64,000 nt of DNA from Sarcocystis neurona (taxonomy: Eukaryota > Apicomplexa > Conoidasida > Eucoccidiorida > Sarcocystidae): positions 523,748 through 587,747 of the forward strand of contig KL647306.1 in assembly GCA_000727475.1 (NCBI GenBank). Reading direction: 5' to 3'. The notes beneath the pieces were generated by a model. That model did no database searches and was not told the DNA's origin. It saw nothing but the letters and a program-made list of their open reading frames with translations. Positions 1-11,744 of the stretch are shown piece after piece. The position numbers and the translations under genes are program-made. Positions within the stretch are counted from its first letter, which is position 1; each line of letters opens with the position of its first letter.

Positions 1-1080
1 ATGCACACGTACGACATGAATAGAGTCCCCGACTATATATATATTTACGTATATATATACGTGGATATGTAGATATCCATATGCATATAGTGTCAGTCAT
101 ATATAACATGATTAAAATGCCTGATGATGCATATATATGTATGGATATGTGTATATGTAGAAATCCATATATTTACAGTGTCTGTAGTGGGGGGCAACAC
201 ATGTGTCGTCGTCGTCACACACTTTTGACGGTCACCTGTGACATGCCCCGAATTTACTTTTTGTAAATGAGCCACAAACATATACGCGTCTAAACGTACA
301 CATCCTCAAAGTAGGTAATACGTGTGTTCTTCGGTTGAGGTACTGGGGCTACATACAAACGTAAACACATATGTGTGTGGACAGTGTACGTACACTACAC
401 AGAGGCACGTACCAATACTCTAAGTATATCGTTGCATCGTACGTACACTACACATACACAGGTTTGATACATATATATACGTGTATTTATATATATCTGC
501 ATAGATATGCGGATTTATGGGGGACTTGTGAACACTCAGTATCAAACGGCCTAGGCAAATTCTTGCGCGTTCGTGTATATGGAGAAGTGTACGGACCCGG
601 ACGTGGACACTTCCCTTCCTTTTTTGTCACAAAGTGCCGTCCTCGAAGTTATGAACTTCTTCTCTCTTAACCGCTGAATGCTTTATTTAACAAAGTACAA
701 CATCGGTGCCACGTCCTACTCACCATCTCACTGTCGACATATATGTATATTTTCTACACGTGTACATTCTTCCTCCCATACATATATAGGTGTGTATGTT
801 TTCATGTATGTATGGACGGAATACATTCTCTGACGTATGCACACGTACACATATGTATACACATGTATAGATTCGAGCATAGATTTTCGAGCGTAGACTC
901 GAGCAGCCACGTAGGACTTCCTGAAAAGTTCATGTACGCACATGTATGTATATCTACGTGGAGATAAGGGACTTCGGATGCGCCGTATCATATGTCATAT
1001 ACATGACGTATGTGTATATATATATGTCGTATGTCATATATACGTATAGGTATGTCTACAGAATGGACATCTATGAGTAA
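1..1080. other. AT-rich microsatellite stretch, no gene seen
   Basis: The stretch is made of TATATA, ACGTATAT and CATATG runs with short unique islands, for example 540-720. Short frames on both strands are rich in Tyr, Ile, Cys and His, which is what such repeats translate to. If the leucine-rich-repeat gene to the right continues, its remaining exons should lie here on the minus strand or beyond the window, but I could not identify one. Confidence 0.6.
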
Positions 1081-1629
1081 ACCACCGCAGATATATGGAA
1101 AGACCCAAGCAAAGCAGGTGTGGAGAAAACGCAACTCTTGAGAAGTGTCCGCGACGGGAGCGACACATATCGAGGAGGAGAGGAAAACAACCAGCAGATG
1201 GGGTGGTCGGTGAAGGATAGGAACTCTAGCATGACCCTGCGCTGCAACAGGCGGACACGCAAGAGATGGAAAGCGAGAAGAGACGCGGAGGAAAACAAAA
1301 GAAAAGACGAAGAAAACGGCAAAACACGGGGAGGGATGGGACGACGAAGAGGAGGGGCCCGAACAGAAGAAAACGCCGAGGACGACCAGGCGCAGAGGGC
1401 GGCGAAGAGAACTTTTTAAATGGAGGAAAACTTAAAAATAGGCAGGAGTGTGCCGTTGAAAGGGAGGGGGGAAGAAGGCGAAGAAAAAGGCGACAAAGCC
1501 GACGCGGGAAAAAGAAGTCGCACTTGGACAGAAAGGACTAGTCGACAAAAAAGACAGCGATGCAGAACGAGCAGCAGCCAATGGAGAGAAGAGAACGACC
1601 AACGGGACGACCAAAAAGATAACACCCCC

Positions 1630-1960
1630 AAAACGGGGGGAGCAAATAGAAGACACCCCCCAGAAGGGGACGAATACGTAGAAGACACCCCCAAGAAGGG
1701 TATGACCAGGACAGCCCCAAGAAGGGGACGGTCAAGAGTACGTATAAAACAGCCCCAAGAAGGGGAGGAGCAAAAAGAAGACGGCCGCAAGAAGGGGAGG
1801 ACCAAGACAGCTCGAAGAACGGGACTATCAAGAGTTCGATGAAGACACCCCCAAGAACGGGACGAGTACGAAGAAGACAGCCCGAAGAAGGGGACGACCA
1901 AGAGTACGTGTAAGACAGCTTGAAGAACCGGACGAACAGGAGAAGAAAGGATGCAAAAGA
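1630..1960. repeat. Degenerate ~37-bp minisatellite in a purine-rich tract
   Basis: Within a plus-strand purine-rich tract (about 1,080-2,110) a unit close to AGACAGCCCCAAGAAGGGGA plus about 17 bases recurs roughly eight times with many changes. Frames on both strands stay open across it because of composition, so I do not call them genes. The tract lies just downstream of the last LRR exon found, so it is either intron or 3' flank of that gene. Confidence 0.6.
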
Positions 1961-2141
1961 GGAGAAGAATAAAGAAGAGAGCCCCAAGAAGAAGACGAAG
2001 AGAGGAGAGCGCCGCCCCAAGAAGAAGAAGAAGTGGACGGCGAAGAGAAGGCGAAGCAGCACCGGCAGCAAGAGGAAGACGCAGAAGCGGCCGGCGTAAA
2101 GGAAAAACGGAGGACATTGAAGAAACGAGAGGTGGACGTAC

Positions 2142-2654
2142 GAATGCGGTTATGACTGAGGACAAGCGTCTTCAAATTTGTCAACGCGGAGAAGTCTTCC
2201 AGCCGCTGGATCTGCATCAGTGTACATCGTCGCACACACACAACAGGCTGCCAGCAAAAAAGTGTCCCCCCGTATGCCTTTGTAGAAGTTCCCTTCTCTC
2301 AGCAAATTGAAACTCCTCAAGTAGGCCGTCGCGTGTCCACCTCGTTCGTTAGTGCATGCACACATGTGCGTAAAATTGAATCTTCCAGTCACACACACAC
2401 ACATGCATACGTCTTTCTACCAACTATTAGGAGAAAATACGCCGACAGCTTTTCTCGCTAGAGTCGCCGCGGTCCCCACCTAGTATAGCAGCACGTTTCT
2501 TGCTCCAGATACATACATATATACACACACAGAAGGGAAGCTGCACATGGTTTGCAAGCAGATATATATGTATATATGTATATAGGCATCAAGGTGCAAA
2601 CGACAATTCCCTGCGTATATACATACATACATATATACATACATACATATATAC

Positions 2655-2686
<32 letters not shown>

Positions 2687-5600
2687 CCACGCAAATATGT
2701 CCTCGCTGAGCTGTAGGGGCACCTCTACGTACATCAATACGTAGTGCCTCCGGCAAAACAAAAGACGCCAGCGTGAGCTTTTACGCATATACAACACGTA
2801 TATGAATAGATGTATATTGTTTGAAGTGTACGAATGAACGGACCCCCGTATATACACGTACGTGTATGTATGGATTTGCGCACATGCAGAAATTCGTGTA
2901 GGCGGCTTTTACATTATATATGCACGAGTGAGACACACAATTCCTTTACCGTCAATACACATACGTAGACACACACACACACATACACACAAGTATGTAT
3001 CCATCCTAATACTCCTACGTATATACATATGTACCAACCGTACGCCTTTATCCCCATCTCTATGTATATATATATCTATGTGTAGAGTTGTACATGCTAA
3101 CACACCTACACCTCCGCACAGACACACCCACCTACCCACACACGGATAGACATATATATTAAGTGAACTTTTTTCACCATGCAAGAGGACACATACCAGG
3201 CACATACATACGTTTGACACACACACACATGTACACATATACATATATATATATGTGTACACAGGTCTGCCTACATATATACCTACATCTATGTAAATAT
3301 ATATACATATATTAGAATCTCTCTTACACTTCAGCCACACGTCGGAGTGTGTGTATGTGTGTGTAAACGCATATATATATGTGTACACGCACGCCTCCAT
3401 ATATATATGTGTATATAGGAGTGCCAGAAATAGATCGCGTCGCAGTGCAGAGAAGGTGCTTGCAAATGCTTTTTGCCCCTGTTTTCTTTGTCTGTCTTCG
3501 TTTTCCTCTTTTTCTTCCCTTTCCCTTCCTTTCTTTTCTTTCCCTTTCTTTTCCTTTAATCCTCGAAGTCCCTTTTCTTCCCCTTCCTTGCTGTCCCTTC
3601 CTTTTCCTGTTTGTGTCGTCCTCCGCTTCTGCTCCCCTGTTCTCTGCGTAGCACACATTTCCGTGCCCTCTGTCTGTCCACTTTCTCACTCTCTGAGTCT
3701 CTGCTGTTTCTCCCTGATTTCCTGACTTTTCTGCTGTCCCTTTCTTCTTTTCTGCTGTCGTGTCCGTCCCTCCTCGGTTTCTCGGGTTTGCTGCTGTCCT
3801 TTTCTTCTTTTCTGCTGTCGTGTCCCCTTCTTCTTCTCGAGTCCGTCCCTCCTCGGTTTTTTGGGTTTGCTGCTTCGCTTTCTGTTATCTCCCCCGTGCC
3901 CCTCTCTTCCCCCTCCCCACATATGCGAGTCTCTGCGCTCTTCTTTTCCCTCCGTCCGGTCTCACTTCATTTCTCTTATCTACCACTTCCTCTTCCTTTT
4001 CTTCCCCTTCCTTTTCTGCTTTATGTGTTTGTGTCTTCGTCTTTTCTTATTCTTTTCTCATTCTCGTATGTTGTTTATTTTTCTTCTCCGATTTTTTTTC
4101 GCCAACTTCTCCTCTCGATTCCTTCTTCGATCCTTCGCCTCCTCTCCGTTTCTCTCTGCGTCTCTCTCTTCTTCTTGTACTACCAACTTTTTCCCCCCCC
4201 CCCAACGCGTCACGAGTCTTTTTTTTTATTTTTTTCTCCTTCTTTTGTCCTTCTCGATCGTCGGTCTCTCCTTGCCGTTTGTTGGGTCTTTTTTTTCTGC
4301 CCTCGGTCTCGCTCGGCTTCCCCGCTCCTCCAGCTGTGGCGCCTTACCTGGTTCTCTGCCAAGTCAAGGACGACGAGATTTTGGTGGTTCCGCAGAGCTG
4401 CTCGTAATTTCTCTCCGCTGCCGATCGCGTTGCGCGCAGCTCTCAGCCACCGCAGCTCCAAGTTGAACTGCAGGAACAGTAAATTCTTCAGCAAGTTCTC
4501 GCTTAGATCAACCCGCCGCAGTTGCTTGCACGTTGACAAGTCTTCGACTTCCTCTATCCCTTTCCCCCTCGCGTCCAGCGCAAACACTTCACTCAGTCCT
4601 ACTCTCCGGTTTCCCTCGGCCCCGTCTCTCTTGCTGCTTCCTTCCAGCGTCTTCGTCCTGCTGCTCTTGCTTTCCCCGTCCCTGCTGCTGCTGCTGGCAG
4701 CCTCGGGACGCGCAGTTTCGCGCTTCTTCCTCCCTTTGCTGCTGCTGTCGGCGTCGCTGCTGTTGCCCCCTCCTGTCTCTTCGAAGACGTCACTCTCGTT
4801 CTTCTTCCTCTTCTTCTTCTTCCTGCTGCTGCTGTTCTCGCTCTTGCTGCCTCCTCCTTCTCTTTCTCCACTGCAGATCCCCTCGCTGCGTTCTTCGTTC
4901 GTTGACGCGGAGGAAAAAGAAGAGACACTCCCCTGCGTGTACTTCAAAAAGTGCTTTGATGTCTTCGCCGCCTTCGCGCCATCACCATCACCACCGTCAA
5001 AACCCCCACTAACCCCACCATCCCCACCATGAGAGCCGCGACGACCTCCCCCCTCTGCTGCTGCTGCTACCAAGTCGGCAACTAGCGGCAGAGTCAATCG
5101 AGGAATTTGTACCTTCTTCTCACGACTATCGCAGACTTCCCCCTCTCTCCCTGCGCTGTCTCCTCTCTCTTGTTTTTGATCCCTTGTGAGCCTCGCCTGC
5201 TGCTCCGGCTCTCCTGGCTGCTGCCCGTTCTTCTCGGTTCTGTGCTGCTGTTGCTGTTGTTGCCGCGGCTTCTGGGCCTGGACTTGTCGCTGCTGCTGCT
5301 GCTCCCGCTCTTCGACTGGTTGCCGCTGCTTCCGTAACTGCTGCTGCCGGTCCTCCTGCTGGACACGCTGCAGACGCCCCTTTTTTTCCTCCTTCTCCGT
5401 CTGCTGCTGTTGCTGCTGCTTTTCTGTCTCCTGCTGCTGCGGCGCCGCGTACCCCCGGTCTTTTCCTCTCAGCGACTGCGAGGTGAAGTTCTGACGACTT
5501 GGGAAAGGCGCCCCACGCTGCTGCCTACCTTCCTGTTGCAGCTGTTGCTTCTTCATTTTGTCCTTCTGCTCCTGCCCCTGCTGCCGGAGATTCTGCAGGG

Positions 5601-6811
5601 TGGCCTGCTGCGGCTGCTTCTGCTGCTGCCCCGTGGAGTTCAATGCGTACGACTGGCTTGCTGTTGCAGAGCTGAAAATGTGGGCCGTCCCTCCTCCTGC
5701 CTTCCCAGTCTTCTGCGAATAGGTCGCTCTGCTCTTGGTAAATTGACTACTGTCGCTGCTGCTGTCGGGGACCCTACCACCTGTTGCTGCTGCTGCGCTG
5801 CTGCTGATGCCGCGACTGCGTGCGTCTGCCCGTCCCCCGCTGTTCCACGCCTCAGCAGCGATCCTGTCGTCACGCACTTTCCTTTGCTTCTTCGAACGAC
5901 GAAGGTCCCTCTGGTCCATCTTGCCCCCGATGACGTTGCTGTCGCTGCTAGTCTTCCTGCTCCTCTTACTCCTGCTGGCCTTCTTGTTGCTGCTGGTATT
6001 GTTGCTGGTGCTGATATTGCTGCTGGTGGTGTTGCTAACGCTGCAGTTGCTGCTGCTACTACTCGAGTCCCTGGTGCTGGAGCTCTGGTTCCTACCGCGG
6101 CTATTGCTGCTTGTAACGCTCCTGCTGCGGCAGCTGTTGTTGCTGCTAGGGCACTCCCCGATGCTCCTCCTGCTGCTCCTTCGGTTCTGCTGCTCTTCCT
6201 GCTGGTGCAGGTGCCACTACAGGAAAGAAGGATAGACAGTGAGACGTGCCACGGCTGCTGCTGGCGAGTTGGTTCGCCTGCCCGGTGCGGCTGACGGTTC
6301 AAGTGTCTTCTCCCGAGCGCCTGTTCCTCGCCTGTCGGGGCGCTACTGCTGTGTTTTCTCCCAAAATTGTTCCACCTGCTGCCGCTGTCCTTGCTGCTGC
6401 TGCTCCTGCTTCGCTTCCTGCCGCCTGCTGCTGCTGTTGTCGCTGCTACTGGGACACTTCTGCCTCCTGCCCTACGCCTCGTGTTCGTGCCGCTGTCTCT
6501 TCCCCACCTGCTGCTGGCACTGCTTCTGTTACCCGTGCTGTTGCTCGCGCGCTCACCCCGTTGCTGCTGCTCCTGCTGGAGAGACAGCCGCTGCTTCTCA
6601 GTGTCAAAGCGCCTGTATTCCCATCTCCAGCTGGCCCTGTTGCAGTTCCGTCTCGCCTGTCCTCCTGCAGCTGCATGGCCGGCTGCCTGAGGGTCTCGCC
6701 GCTCTCTCGCTCTCTCTTCGTCTTTTCAACCCGCCGAAGACGCCCCGATGGTGGGGACTGCCCTTCCACTTCCTGTTGCCGCTGCTCGTCTGTGACCTGT
6801 TTGTGTATGTT
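2142..6811 (-). CDS. Leucine-rich-repeat protein with long low-complexity N-terminus, partial gene
   Basis: Three exons can be placed. Exon 6,216-4,348 starts after a polypyrimidine acceptor ending TTTCCTGTAG and ends at AACCAG|GTAAGG. It encodes 623 codons: Ser/Asn-rich, a basic stretch near the internal Met at 5,919, long Gln/Ser/Gly runs, then leucine-rich repeats. Exon 2,211-2,142 (70 nt) lies between ATGCAG| and ATTC|GTACGT. It joins in phase, so LVVLDLAENQ runs straight into IQRLEDFSALTNLKTLVLSH, a textbook SDS22-like LRR. A more upstream exon (about 6,811 or 6,787 to 6,557, donor CGGG|GTGAGC) also joins in phase and is charged. The start and the last exons are missing. LRRs of this type bind proteins, and no enzymatic domain is visible. 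Family membership is confident; partner and role are unknown. Confidence 0.8.
2212..4347. other. Intron of the LRR gene: microsatellites and a long polypyrimidine tract
   Basis: This interval separates two in-phase LRR exons. Its part at 2,480-3,430 is TATATACATACATA microsatellite. Its part at about 3,470-4,330 is almost pure C/T on the plus strand, hence purine-rich in the sense direction of the gene. Leu/Ser/Phe/Pro frames on the plus strand there are composition artefacts. Confidence 0.7.
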
Positions 6812-7008
6812 CCACTAAGCCTGCAGTGCTGTGCTGCTGCTGTCGATCCCGCTGCTGGTGCTGCAGCAGCGACGCTTCTGCTGGTGTCGTCCTGCGGCGG
6901 CTAATACGAGGATGTCGTTGCTCTTTCGCGGAGAGACTGCTGCTGGTTCTCCTACGCTCTCCCAGGCTGCTTCCCTTCCCACATCCGCTGCAACGACGCC
7001 TGCGGCTG

Positions 7009-7770
7009 TTACTGTCGCCCACCACCGCTGCTGCTGCTGGTGAATCTCTCTGACGCTGCATTCCCGTCTGACGCACACAGCAACAACCGGCAATAAGGAG
7101 AGAAATGCCGCCTGTGCTCTTGCAGTCGACCTGTCCGCTGTTCCGTTGATGCAGGCGACGGCCTTGCTTTTACTTTTAATCCTGAAGGTCGGGTTTCCGC
7201 TGCTGGAGCTGCTGCTACTGTGTCGCTGTCGCTGCTGCCATTGTTAGTAACACTGCTGCAGCTGCCTCGCTGACACAGAGGTCGGGAAAGACCGCTGAAA
7301 AGCGCGAGTGTAGGGCTTCCTGAAAGCACGGCAAAAGTCCACTTTCTCGTTTGTGCGGGGGAGTGCGGAGCAGGCAGGTCTCCCACAGCAGTGGCAGATT
7401 GTGTGCCGCCGCAGAAGCTGTTACCGATCTGACGAAACAAAGAGGAAAACCTACCTACAAGAAGTGCGGTTGCCGGCAGAAGGTCCTTCTGAAAGGTTAA
7501 GGGAGTTCTTGGTAGGCGAAGCAGCGGTGGTCGCTGCGGTGGTCGCTGCAAGAGAAGAGCTGCATAGAGAGTTTTGCGGACATGCACCGCACAAAGACGG
7601 GTACGTAGCACTACTACACACCGCAGTAGCGAGTCAAGCCCCGTCACGCGGCGGACGCAATTTCTCTCCAGCTTCTGTCTAACAGACGGGGCAGAGGTTG
7701 TTGATTTAGCCCGAAGAAAGAAAATGCGAGTCGTAAATACTACTATGTGTACCGCGGAACGAATGCCCAT
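7009..7770 (-). CDS. Unassigned ORF, 253 aa from first ATG
   Basis: The frame is open for 846 bases (7,854-7,009) in sequence that is mostly not repetitive, which is unlikely by chance. The first ATG in frame is at 7,770. The product starts with a hydrophobic, basic segment, has a Pro/Leu-rich middle, and ends Ser/Gly-rich at a TAA. I recognise no domain. It lies upstream of, and on the same strand as, the LRR gene, so it could also be an upstream exon of that gene read past its donor. No promoter or splice evidence settles this. Confidence 0.35.
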   Translation of the reverse strand: MGIRSAVHIVVFTTRIFFLRAKSTTSAPSVRQKLERNCVRRVTGLDSLLRCVVVLRTRLCAVHVRKTLYAALLLQRPPQRPPLLRLPRTPLTFQKDLLPATALLVGRFSSLFRQIGNSFCGGTQSATAVGDLPAPHSPAQTRKWTFAVLSGSPTLALFSGLSRPLCQRGSCSSVTNNGSSDSDTVAAAPAAETRPSGLKVKARPSPASTEQRTGRLQEHRRHFSPYCRLLLCASDGNAASERFTSSSSGGGRQ

Positions 7771-7912
7771 AATGATGCATGTGTGTACCTCTGCTAAAAT
7801 CTCGCGAGCTGCATGCTTGCGGGAAGTCCCGTTAGAGTACCTGGCCCAAGACACAGTGCCCAGCTTTTTTCCCTCAGCGTAGGTCCGACTTCTCCCTTTT
7901 CATTCCGCTGAA

Positions 7913-8188
7913 TTATCCGTACTGGTGTTCTGAATACTGGACGCACAGATGTATTTCGTCCTTTTGATGCTCTAGCTGGTTTTTCTTCTTCATCAGACTG
8001 AGATCCTCCACACACGCATGCAGCTCCGACCACGTCGAAAATGACACGGTCCGGCGTAGGTGGCGCCTTCTCGACATGAAAACGGACAATCGACACGTTT
8101 TCGCGTGCCATTTGGGGGACGAATGCAGCATCGTTGTGCAAATGTCGTTCTTGGATGGGTGCGAAGGCTTTTCAGACGCCTGCGACAC
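7913..8188 (-). CDS. Unassigned coding-like frame, possible exon
   Basis: The frame is charged and hydrophilic (Lys, Glu, Gln, His, Ser) with G/C-rich third positions and ends at TAA 7,913. A possible acceptor, TTCTTGAACAG, lies just upstream. A second minus-strand frame (8,141-7,794) is equally open and overlaps it, so the true frame is not resolved. Confidence 0.2.
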   Translation of the reverse strand: MSQASEKPSHPSKNDICTTMLHSSPKWHAKTCRLSVFMSRRRHLRRTVSFSTWSELHACVEDLSLMKKKNQLEHQKDEIHLCVQYSEHQYG

Positions 8189-9486
8189 ATGCCAATGAAG
8201 GACTTCTGTTCAAGAATTTAAAACCACGTGTGCACGTCTACACTGTACGGATCTTCAAAGTGACAGTCACATACGCAGGTTTTGCAGACGTGCATAGATA
8301 TGTATCTATATCTCTCTCTATATAGACATATGTGCTGCGCACTTCCCGATATGCACACATTTGTGAGTGCCCTCGGTGTCGAGCTGCGCGTTCCACCGTA
8401 GTCAAGTAGAACAACTGCAGTCAGAGTTTCCACACCCCATGCATACATATGTATAAAGCTGTTCTGCACAGGCATCAATACGGGTAGGTTTGAGACCCGC
8501 AGTTTTGTGCAAGGTTTCTCTTTGCTAGTTTGCATGAAGTGACTGCACTGATGTGCGGACTGTATATCGTTTCAAACCGCCTTTATTCAGAGTTAGTAAG
8601 ACGTCCGCGTTAACCCTCGCTCTTCAGACGTAAAAGAGAGGTTGCCGAAGCAGTGTCAGGTCTACATAGGATTATACACCCACCTTCAGAAAAAGGCCGT
8701 TTAACCGGGCGCGGCGTCGCCGGCCAAGCACAATAAACAGGCAATGTACACACCCGCGTCCTCATCACGGCGTGAACATTTCAAGGCATGCTAGAGAGAT
8801 GAATCCGTCGCACCGGCCGACAGTATTTCGACTGTGTCGGTGGATGTGCACATTTGTCAGACGCCAACGTACGGCCGCATCGGTTCTACCATAGTCTAAT
8901 TCTCTGCGTCACGTTTATACATGCAACGCACTTTTGTTATTGGTCGCAGGTAGCCGAGATGCAGGGGATAGCTCACAGCCCCAGAACCTCATCACGCGCA
9001 AAGTCAGCGACAAATGGATGTCGCTTGGCAAGGGGTGGCCTTTGTGGCGGCGTCTTCATCGTCATGTCTGGACCAACTACGAAGCGCCTTCACCTTGTGC
9101 GACATTCCAGTACAACTCTATCCTTGTGCAGTTCGATCTCTGAGGAGAAATGGTAGCAGGAGAATATATTTGTTCAATCAGTGCAGGATGCGCTCACGGA
9201 GGGATGCGTCCGGAAGTTCACTGTATCGTCATATGCCAAGTGTGTTGCCATATCCATCAGCTAGACTGCTTCCACTGCACAGCTTGGTTGTCGGACCTCA
9301 CTGCCACCTGTGCGCTTTTTGTGTAGCGTCCCAGAACAACGTGCGGACACGCAAGATTCGCATGAAATCATTTGCCCCGTAGTTTTCCGCCACCTCGAAA
9401 GACGGCACAGACACTGGTGTACCGTATGCATTTGCCACACGCACATCGACTGCTGAGCAAGACCCCATAGGCCACCCTGGACTACC

Positions 9487-9825
9487 TCAGCAAGCCGTGG
9501 AATTTCGTCCTGCGTTTCGCTGCAGTTCGGCGTTTTTCGCTGAGAGCACCGACAATAACACGCAGGGGCAGCTGCTGGCTCGAGACGTGCTGCTAATCTT
9601 CCAGCAAGAAAGAGAGGGATGGCTGCTCCAGGAAGCAGGCGATCGGGTAAAGACAAAAATATCAGCATAGGGAGGATGCTTGCAGCAAAGCAGGGAAAAA
9701 CACAGATGAAGAGCCCACTGTCGTTGCTTCAGAGAGTAGCGCCGTTGCTTTGGATTAGTCCAGATTATCGCGTTCAGCACTGCGTCGAGGCACTGCGCAT
9801 GTAGGAAATGACGTTGCCCTCGCAT
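9487..9825 (-). CDS. Unassigned ORF, 112 aa
   Basis: ATG at 9,825, TGA at 9,487. The product has a hydrophilic N-terminal third with Asn, Arg and Gln, a Cys-rich hydrophobic centre and a Ser-rich tail. No family is recognised. An alternative reading would stop earlier at a GCTGAG|GTAGTC donor near 9,485. At this length chance openness is possible. Confidence 0.28.
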   Translation of the reverse strand: MRGQRHFLHAQCLDAVLNAIIWTNPKQRRYSLKQRQWALHLCFSLLCCKHPPYADIFVFTRSPASWSSHPSLSCWKISSTSRASSCPCVLLSVLSAKNAELQRNAGRNSTAC

Positions 9826-10044
9826 AGGAACTTAACTTCGACGTAGGAGTTCTCCAGCGCAGATGATACTGCAACGCCACTTTAATTACCTCGTGGCTAA
9901 GCCGTTGTCGTACACGCGTTCACGCATGAAAAACCTAGAAGGTCTTTTTTTTGTAAGACAAGAGACGAAACCCCGTTCCAGCGCGACTACTTGCACGGGA
10001 AGTCTTGCACCAGTAGAGGTAGTGTTTTTCCTACATATGAAACT

Positions 10045-10311
10045 TCAGCATAAACACCTCACTGCCAAGACAGCTAAGCTCAAAGAAGAGGCCGAGAAGA
10101 TTCCATCCACAGCTTGAGATAACCACCACGAGGGGCCCACACCTGCCTTTTGCAAGGAGTTTTCCGTTAGAGAAGCAAACCAGTTGTGTTGTTTCCAAGG
10201 CCTCGAATTGCCTTTTCTCATGTCAGATATCCACGTCTGTTGAAACGCGGAAAATGCGGAGCAGCAGTGCTGCTGGAAGTCTGCCAGGCACAGAGAGTTG
10301 TACGTCATCAC
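10045..10311 (-). CDS. Unassigned ORF, 88 aa
   Basis: ATG at 10,311. The first half (Cys, Phe, Gln, Trp, Lys) reads like coding sequence up to about 10,140, where AAGGCAG|GTGTGG could be a donor. The rest becomes Ser/Leu-rich. No homology is recognised. It may be a 5' exon whose partner exons I could not place. Confidence 0.25.
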   Translation of the reverse strand: MMTYNSLCLADFQQHCCSAFSAFQQTWISDMRKGNSRPWKQHNWFASLTENSLQKAGVGPSWWLSQAVDGIFSASSLSLAVLAVRCLC

Positions 10312-10459
10312 TCTGAACTACTGAGAGCCACCAGCAGAGTCTGGTTGGAAACAGACTTCCCCTCCTCTCCCACCAGCCCTCAGGCACCAGCGCTCAGAAG
10401 AATTGTCTTTTGAGTTCTTATGTCGAACTAAAACGCTGGAAGCACTGCCTCTCCCACGT

Positions 10460-11740
10460 AGAATGTGTTCAAATAGACACATATACGTATGCATACACGT
10501 ACGACATATATATATATATATATATGTTTATATTTACAAACACTGAACGTGCACATTCGTCGTCACGTACATACCTGTAAGGAAAAAATATTTGGGATGC
10601 CGTATTTGTTTGTACCATACTACACACGGGTGAATCTACGTAAGCGCTGGCACGCACACACTACGTGCACGAGCTGCAGTCCGGTCTCTGAATTTCTCGT
10701 ATGTGCGTTACCCTCTGCAATCATACGGAACGATACTTCATACGCCTGAAAATCTACGTGGTCGTAGAGACGCCTATGCTACACTCGTGCGAATACATCG
10801 TACGTGTGGGAAATATCTACCTTTCTCTAAATACGTGTAACTCCGTAGAGTCTGCGTGCGCGGCCCAAACTCCGTGAGTAGGCGGCACCATCGCACAGAA
10901 ACATGTGCACTTTCGCTGCCTAGGGTTAAACCATTCAATCTGTGCGGACCGTCACGCTAAGGAGTGCATTTGTGCCCGCTGAAACACTTTGGTAAGGGAT
11001 TCAAGCTGTATATTTGGGTTAAGAGGGAAGTTTCGCCCCCGCTGGTCATCAGCCGTTGCTACACGAACTCGACCAAGGGCGCTGGAGAACCTTTCTTTCC
11101 CTCTCCGGTCTTTTACGTTGTAATCTCCCGCCAGATCACACCACTGGACAGCAGCGTCAGCGCCCCAGAGGTTGATTTTTGTATCTTTTTACCAACTTGC
11201 TGCGTGTCGTTCTCGCGCATCTGACAAAGATTTTGACGCCACTGGAGCGTTGGCCGTCCACTTGTGGACTGTGTGCCGCTTAAACAAGGCTGCACGTACG
11301 TAGCATGCGTCTTTCTGTCTACTTGTGCGCATGTGCGGAACAAGCAAGCAGCGTCGACGTAATATATGTGTGTAAGTGGCTCTCCTTTCGGTTTCCAAAC
11401 TGCATTCACGCTACGGCTTCTTGTTCTTCTTCACGGCGCACGACACGGTGAAGTTGTCGCGTGAGCCGGTTATCCGGACAAGCGACTGAGAAAGGAGGAG
11501 AAACTCCGGAGAGTTGAACAAATTCATCTTTCAAATTTTATAGTCGAAGAGAGGAAAGCAGCTGGAGGACATCCTGTCTGCCTGCCTGTTTTGCGCCTTC
11601 CTGGAAGCCACTTCTTAATATGTGTGTTCCTCACGGTCTTTACCCCTAAAGAGTCTACAGCGGGGCCTACATCGCAGTTTATTTTTGTCGTCCCCACTTT
11701 CTACAGTGTCAAAGGGAAGGGGCTGCGGGGAACCAAGAAG
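10460..11740. other. No gene seen
   Basis: A short (AT)n run lies near 10,506-10,526, followed by AT-rich flank to 10,850. From 10,860 to 11,740 the sequence is non-repetitive with only short frames on both strands. I find no convincing exon here. Confidence 0.4.
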
Positions 11741-11744
11741 ACGT

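Larger units (their letters stand above)
8560..10450. other. Low-repeat unique block
   Basis: Unlike its surroundings this stretch has almost no microsatellite or CAG repeat and balanced base composition. It contains the two unassigned minus-strand ORFs listed separately. I see no recognised protein family, RNA gene or regulatory motif in the rest. Confidence 0.5.

Noticed and set aside
3611..5032. 473-codon plus-strand Leu/Ser/Pro ORF
   Set aside because: It is produced by a polypyrimidine intron tract and the antisense of Gln/Ser codons of the LRR exon.
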